A stretch of DNA of 17,078 bases from an uncultured Selenomonadales bacterium (GTDB lineage Bacteria; Bacillota_C; Negativicutes; Selenomonadales; Selenomonadaceae). Shown piece by piece: positions 14,901 through 17,078 of the stretch. The DNA lies in NCBI GenBank assembly GCA_937916025.1, contig CALGGX010000499.1, positions 1-17,078 of the forward strand, given 5' to 3'. Numbering within the stretch: position 1 is the first letter of the stretch; the number at the start of each line of letters is the position of its first letter. Under the pieces are notes generated by a model, which saw only the letters and a program-made list of their open reading frames with translations, was not told the origin of the DNA and searched no databases. A program made the translations under genes and the position numbers.

Positions 14901-15535
14901 TCGGCGAGATCGATCGCCTGCTCCGAAGTTTCAGTGACAGTGTCAAGGAAGTTCATTATCATGAACATCAATTGACTTACACGATGTCAATCGGCTATGC
15001 GCTTTATCCCGACCATGGCGACGAGTACAACAATTTGTATCAGAAGGCGGATTTGGCGTTGTACTCGGTAAAAATGAGCGGGCGGGCGAATTTTCGCTGT
15101 TACGCGCCGACGATGGGCGAGGCAAATCGCGAACAGCTCGGCTTCAGTCTGGCGCAATTATCCGAAGGCATGCCCGGCGGATTTTTGGTTTATCGCGACA
15201 ACGAGACGCAGGAAATTCTCTATGCGAACAAAAAATTGATGGAGATTTACGAATGCTCGACGCTCGAGGAATTTCGGCGATTTACGGGCAACAGTTTTCG
15301 CGGCTGTGTTTTCGAGGAAGATTGGGAATTGGTGCAGCTGAAGATTTCAAATCAATTGGAACTCTCCGGCGGATATGATTACGTACAATATCGCGCGCGA
15401 ACGGCAAAGGGTAACATTCGATTGATTGAAGACTTCGGTCGGCTGGTGAGTACGCCCGACGACGGCGATATTTTCTACGTGTTTATAATCGATCTCGAGA
15501 CGAAAAATTTTGGGAGGAATGAAATTGCTGACTAA
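11999..15535 (+). CDS. Multidomain c-di-GMP protein (GGDEF-like, EAL, PAS, GGDEF, PAS)
   Basis: A 1178-residue cytoplasmic protein with no membrane segment. Order: degenerate GGDEF (about 8-160; YSDDH at 83-87 where GGDEF should be), EAL phosphodiesterase domain (about 175-420), PAS-like region (455-565), a second PAS-like stretch (580-700), an unassigned sensory region (710-870), intact diguanylate cyclase (881-1035; DNLTGLYNR, GGDEF at 955-959) and a C-terminal PAS (1048-1168). The EAL part keeps E205 of EALAR, N264, E296, K347, E383 and Q403 but has D326-N327 in place of the DD pair of DDFG, so hydrolysis is doubtful. The inhibitory RxxD site before GGDEF is absent (KQTG). The ATG at 11999 has AAGGAG (11985-11990) 8 bases upstream. 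Its end overlaps hisS by 11 bases. Confidence 0.92.
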   Translation: MYQPTGQTDLLTGLPNVNYFRRLSQLILDDAAEREKGLVFIYFDVNNFRAYNYRHGFDAGERYLAQLGALIKSIFPELHVTRYSDDHFLTVAYNNDIERRIEQVREQSVFDQTSKSLIIKAGIYIVSSDSNVSAVRACTNAKLACESIKYIHDILTCHYNEELGHWEKLRQHVVETLDEAIRKEYIRPYYQPIVHVLSGRLCGYEALARWEDPEFGFLYPSDFIKTLEDAHLIHRLDIFIIQKVCRDLKSARDLGRTLVPISVNLSAEDFRMADMPFIAEQSVIYNNLPNDLLNIEIMAEVFSSEYKSISSVLDRFRAGGFGVWMDNFGSKHSSFNILEDVKVDMIKIEMKFLRDFRMNKRVRTILKNVINMSKELGIRTLMEGVEDEQVLEFLRQTGCEQAQGYFFGHPMKLEEIRYADMNAETPLTRKYYNAIGRINLLSPTPLKSSRMMLAEQDHNIFNGIPIGVAEFDGRKFKFLMSNKNFCEIFRDLGVDGLESPEDVFNNRQQQFGVQIFNAAQQCIRDSIEVVQDFVTSKGFNNIRMRCVAFNPETNIGAILAIVEQVGANAALRRRQKKESALKFLYTLYSRVDLFSYDGREVENISLNSSRYRESFVPGDITQSIENFAMRNIYSEDRQKFVEFFDLDTIEKRVWESGGSYVIDYFRTRDDKHRYTWQMYLLIPVILSGMKYFLSCVRGIDAERMRRLPEIDRMGTEYYDMPGNPIFLLLASRAFASTFGYGSFEQFLNRSFYIEANLSANKVLYLHLGRQITVSQKIYDAVGYDEIIQDMILNTVVEEHHESVEVFFDRHRLLAAYEDGNLVGEMEFLRRPLMTSKPQYLHMAYQLRESNETGDVHVFFLAFNIDEYRRTREHITMLIERDNLTGLYNRGTAIRLISEQLKASIYQKSALVILDLDNFKQVNDRFGHDCGDMIIRDAAERMKAAFKQTGLIARIGGDEFLVLIKDRSVGEIDRLLRSFSDSVKEVHYHEHQLTYTMSIGYALYPDHGDEYNNLYQKADLALYSVKMSGRANFRCYAPTMGEANREQLGFSLAQLSEGMPGGFLVYRDNETQEILYANKKLMEIYECSTLEEFRRFTGNSFRGCVFEEDWELVQLKISNQLELSGGYDYVQYRARTAKGNIRLIEDFGRLVSTPDDGDIFYVFIIDLETKNFGRNEIAD
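15512..15527 (+). promoter_or_regulatory. Ribosome site deciding the hisS TTG start
   Basis: GGGAGG (15512-15517) lies 7 bases before TTG (15525-15527). The in-frame ATG at 15519 is only one base from the GGAGG core and the TTG at 15510 overlaps it, so neither is a likely start. Confidence 0.65.
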
Positions 15536-16784
15536 CGCTCCGCGCGGCACGAAAGACATTCTGCCGGATCAGATTGGAAATTGGACGGCGATCGAGCAGA
15601 AGATACGCGAGATTTGCGCCGGATACGGTTACGAAGAGATTCGCACTCCGATATTTGAGCACACGGAATTGTTTCAACGCGGCATCGGCGAGGGCACGGA
15701 TGTTGTCGACAAAGAGATGTACACGTTTACCGATCGCGGCAATCGCTCGATCACGCTTCGCCCGGAAAATACGGCGTCCGTCGTGCGCGCGTATCTTCAG
15801 AACAAACTCTACGCGTCGTCGTCGTTGGTGAAACTGTTTTATATCGGCTCGATTTTTCGTTACGATCGCCCGCAAGCCGGACGTTTGCGCGAGTTTCATC
15901 AATTCGGCGTCGAGGCACTCGGAAGCGAAAGTCCTGCCGTCGATGCTGAAGTCATTGTGCTCGCCGTCGAGCTGTTGAAAAACTTCGGATTGCATGATCT
16001 GAAATTGAAGATCAACACGGTCGGCTGTCCGAAATGTCGTCCGGTGTATCGGCAGAAATTGACGCATTTCTTCAGCGACAAGCTCGAGGATTTATGTCAT
16101 GACTGTCAAACGCGGTACGAGAAAAATCCGTTGCGCATTTTGGATTGCAAGGTTGACGGCGGTAAAGAATTCATGGAAGAAGCTCCGAAGATCAAGGATT
16201 GTCTTTGCGACGAATGTCGGGAGCATTTCAAAAGCGTGCAGGATTTTTTGACGGCGGTCGGTGTGCCGTTTGAAATTGATCCCCGGCTGGTGCGCGGCTT
16301 GGATTATTACACGAAAACGGCGTTTGAGATCAGATGCGAAGAACTCGGAGCGCAAGCGGCGATTGCGGGCGGCGGACGTTATGACGGTTTGGTCGAGGAG
16401 ATCGGCGGCATTTCGACTCCCGGAATCGGTTTTGCGCTCGGCATTGAACGACTGTTGATTGCGCTCGAGAAACAGAATTTGTTGCCGACGATTGCGAATG
16501 AACCGGACGTATTTATCGTGGCGGTCGACGCCGATATTTACGCGTTTGAACTGCTGTTGAAATTGCGGCGCGCGGGATTGACGGCGTCGATGGATTTTGC
16601 GAAGCGCAGCATGAAGGCGCAGATGAAGCAGGCGAGCAAGTCGGGCGCGCGGTTTGCGTTGATAGTCGGCGGGGACGAGATTGCCAATCGGACGGTGACG
16701 ATCAAAAATCTCGCGACGAGCGATCAAGAGACGATTGCATTCGACGATGCGATCGAGCGGTTGAAAAGAGTTTCGGATAATTAA
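15525..16784 (+). CDS. hisS: Histidine--tRNA ligase
   Basis: Class II aminoacyl-tRNA synthetase that charges tRNA-His. The 419 residues show motif 1 (GYEEIRTPIFE, 35-45), the motif 2 loop FRYDRPQAGRLREFHQFG (111-128), the histidine-specific RGLDYY (257-262) and AGGGRYDG (281-288), motif 3 GFALGIERL (302-310) and a C-terminal anticodon-binding domain. The insertion domain carries paired cysteines (C168/C171, C191/C194, C226/C228/C231) seen in many bacterial HisRS. The start is TTG 15525, giving MLTNAPRGTKDILP, the usual N-terminus. It overlaps the end of the c-di-GMP gene and is followed 54 bases later by aspS, the common Firmicutes pairing. Confidence 0.97.
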   Translation: MLTNAPRGTKDILPDQIGNWTAIEQKIREICAGYGYEEIRTPIFEHTELFQRGIGEGTDVVDKEMYTFTDRGNRSITLRPENTASVVRAYLQNKLYASSSLVKLFYIGSIFRYDRPQAGRLREFHQFGVEALGSESPAVDAEVIVLAVELLKNFGLHDLKLKINTVGCPKCRPVYRQKLTHFFSDKLEDLCHDCQTRYEKNPLRILDCKVDGGKEFMEEAPKIKDCLCDECREHFKSVQDFLTAVGVPFEIDPRLVRGLDYYTKTAFEIRCEELGAQAAIAGGGRYDGLVEEIGGISTPGIGFALGIERLLIALEKQNLLPTIANEPDVFIVAVDADIYAFELLLKLRRAGLTASMDFAKRSMKAQMKQASKSGARFALIVGGDEIANRTVTIKNLATSDQETIAFDDAIERLKRVSDN

Positions 16785-16797
16785 TAAATGCGAGATT

Positions 16798-16812
16798 GGC
16801 GGGCGGGCGGGC
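16798..16812 (+). other. G-tract (GGC then GGGC three times) in the hisS-aspS gap
   Basis: Four G-runs (2, 3, 3 and 3) separated by single Cs lie between the hisS stop and the aspS ribosome site, followed by six Ts at 16818-16823. A small G-quadruplex or a pause site is possible; nothing in the sequence proves either. Confidence 0.4.
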
Positions 16813-16838
16813 AAAACTTTTTTGATGGAGTGATCTGA

Positions 16839-17078
16839 TTGGACACATTAACGGGAATGAAACGAACGATGAATTGCGGCGAGCTCCGCAAATCCGACGA
16901 AGGCAAGGAGATCAATCTGGCGGGTTGGGTATCGCGTCGGCGCGATCACGGCGGCTTGATTTTTGTCGACATGCGCGACCGCAGCGGTATCGTGCAAATC
17001 GTTTTCGACGCGGCGGAAATTGGCGCCGAATTTTCTAAGGCTGAAACTCTGCGCAATGAATTTGTTATCGGCGTCCGC
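16839..17078 (+). CDS. aspS: Aspartate--tRNA ligase, N-terminal part (cut by window end)
   Basis: The first 80 codons of a class II synthetase that charges tRNA-Asp. The N-terminal OB-fold anticodon-binding domain is visible: [44 protein letters not shown]. The frame is open to the last base, so the gene continues outside. The start is TTG 16839 ([10 protein letters not shown]), with GGAG at 16827-16830 eight bases upstream; ATG 16857 is a weaker alternative. It lies 54 bases after hisS on the same strand with no strong terminator between, so co-transcription is likely. Confidence 0.95.
   Translation, partial: MDTLTGMKRTMNCGELRKSDEGKEINLAGWVSRRRDHGGLIFVDMRDRSGIVQIVFDAAEIGAEFSKAETLRNEFVIGVR

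Noticed and set aside
1..17078. Rex operator (TTGTGAA-type inverted repeat)
   Set aside because: I looked for it in the gene gaps and did not see a convincing copy.

Overview
The window looks like a chromosomal segment of a Gram-negative member of the Firmicutes, most likely class Negativicutes (Selenomonas-like). This is inferred from gene content: a Rex redox regulator and Firmicutes-type gene neighbours (folC, hisS-aspS) beside an O-antigen ligase-type polymerase, strong GGAGG ribosome sites and frequent TTG starts. No rRNA is present, so the genus cannot be fixed. Most genes are housekeeping; the accessory signals are an Rpn-type nuclease, a family of heptamer repeats, a degenerate adenylate-forming enzyme and a very large cyclic-di-GMP protein.

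Left arm, + strand (105-4660): an Rpn/PD-(D/E)XK nuclease gene that contains an in-frame internal start with a near-ideal ribosome site (candidate intragenic antitoxin), then folC, an O-antigen ligase-family membrane protein with a large charged insertion, and rex. These four are tightly packed or overlapping and end at a strong bidirectional terminator (4687-4719).

Middle, - strand (4744-9855): read from the right, gtrA, an M16C zinc metallopeptidase with its own consensus promoter, dapA, a secreted protein of unknown function whose ribosome site overlaps the dapA stop, and a tRNA-Pro(CGG) with its own promoter. The terminator between rex and the tRNA serves both strands.

Right arm, + strand (9885-17078): a consensus promoter drives an orphan cheR, followed by a truncated, motif-poor phenylacetate-CoA-ligase-like protein that ends inside a heptamer repeat element (11746-11966). 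Downstream is a 1178-residue protein with degenerate GGDEF, partly degenerate EAL, PAS-like regions, an intact GGDEF and a final PAS. Its end overlaps hisS, which is followed by aspS, cut by the window edge.

Best candidates for something not previously described: (1) the nested Rpn toxin/antitoxin arrangement; (2) a repeat element made of two tandem hairpin modules, each a run of AAT-type heptamers, a roughly 20-bp core and inverted heptamers, whose AATGCGT end supplies the last codons Asn-Ala-stop of two unrelated genes; (3) the coupling of a c-di-GMP enzyme to hisS-aspS.
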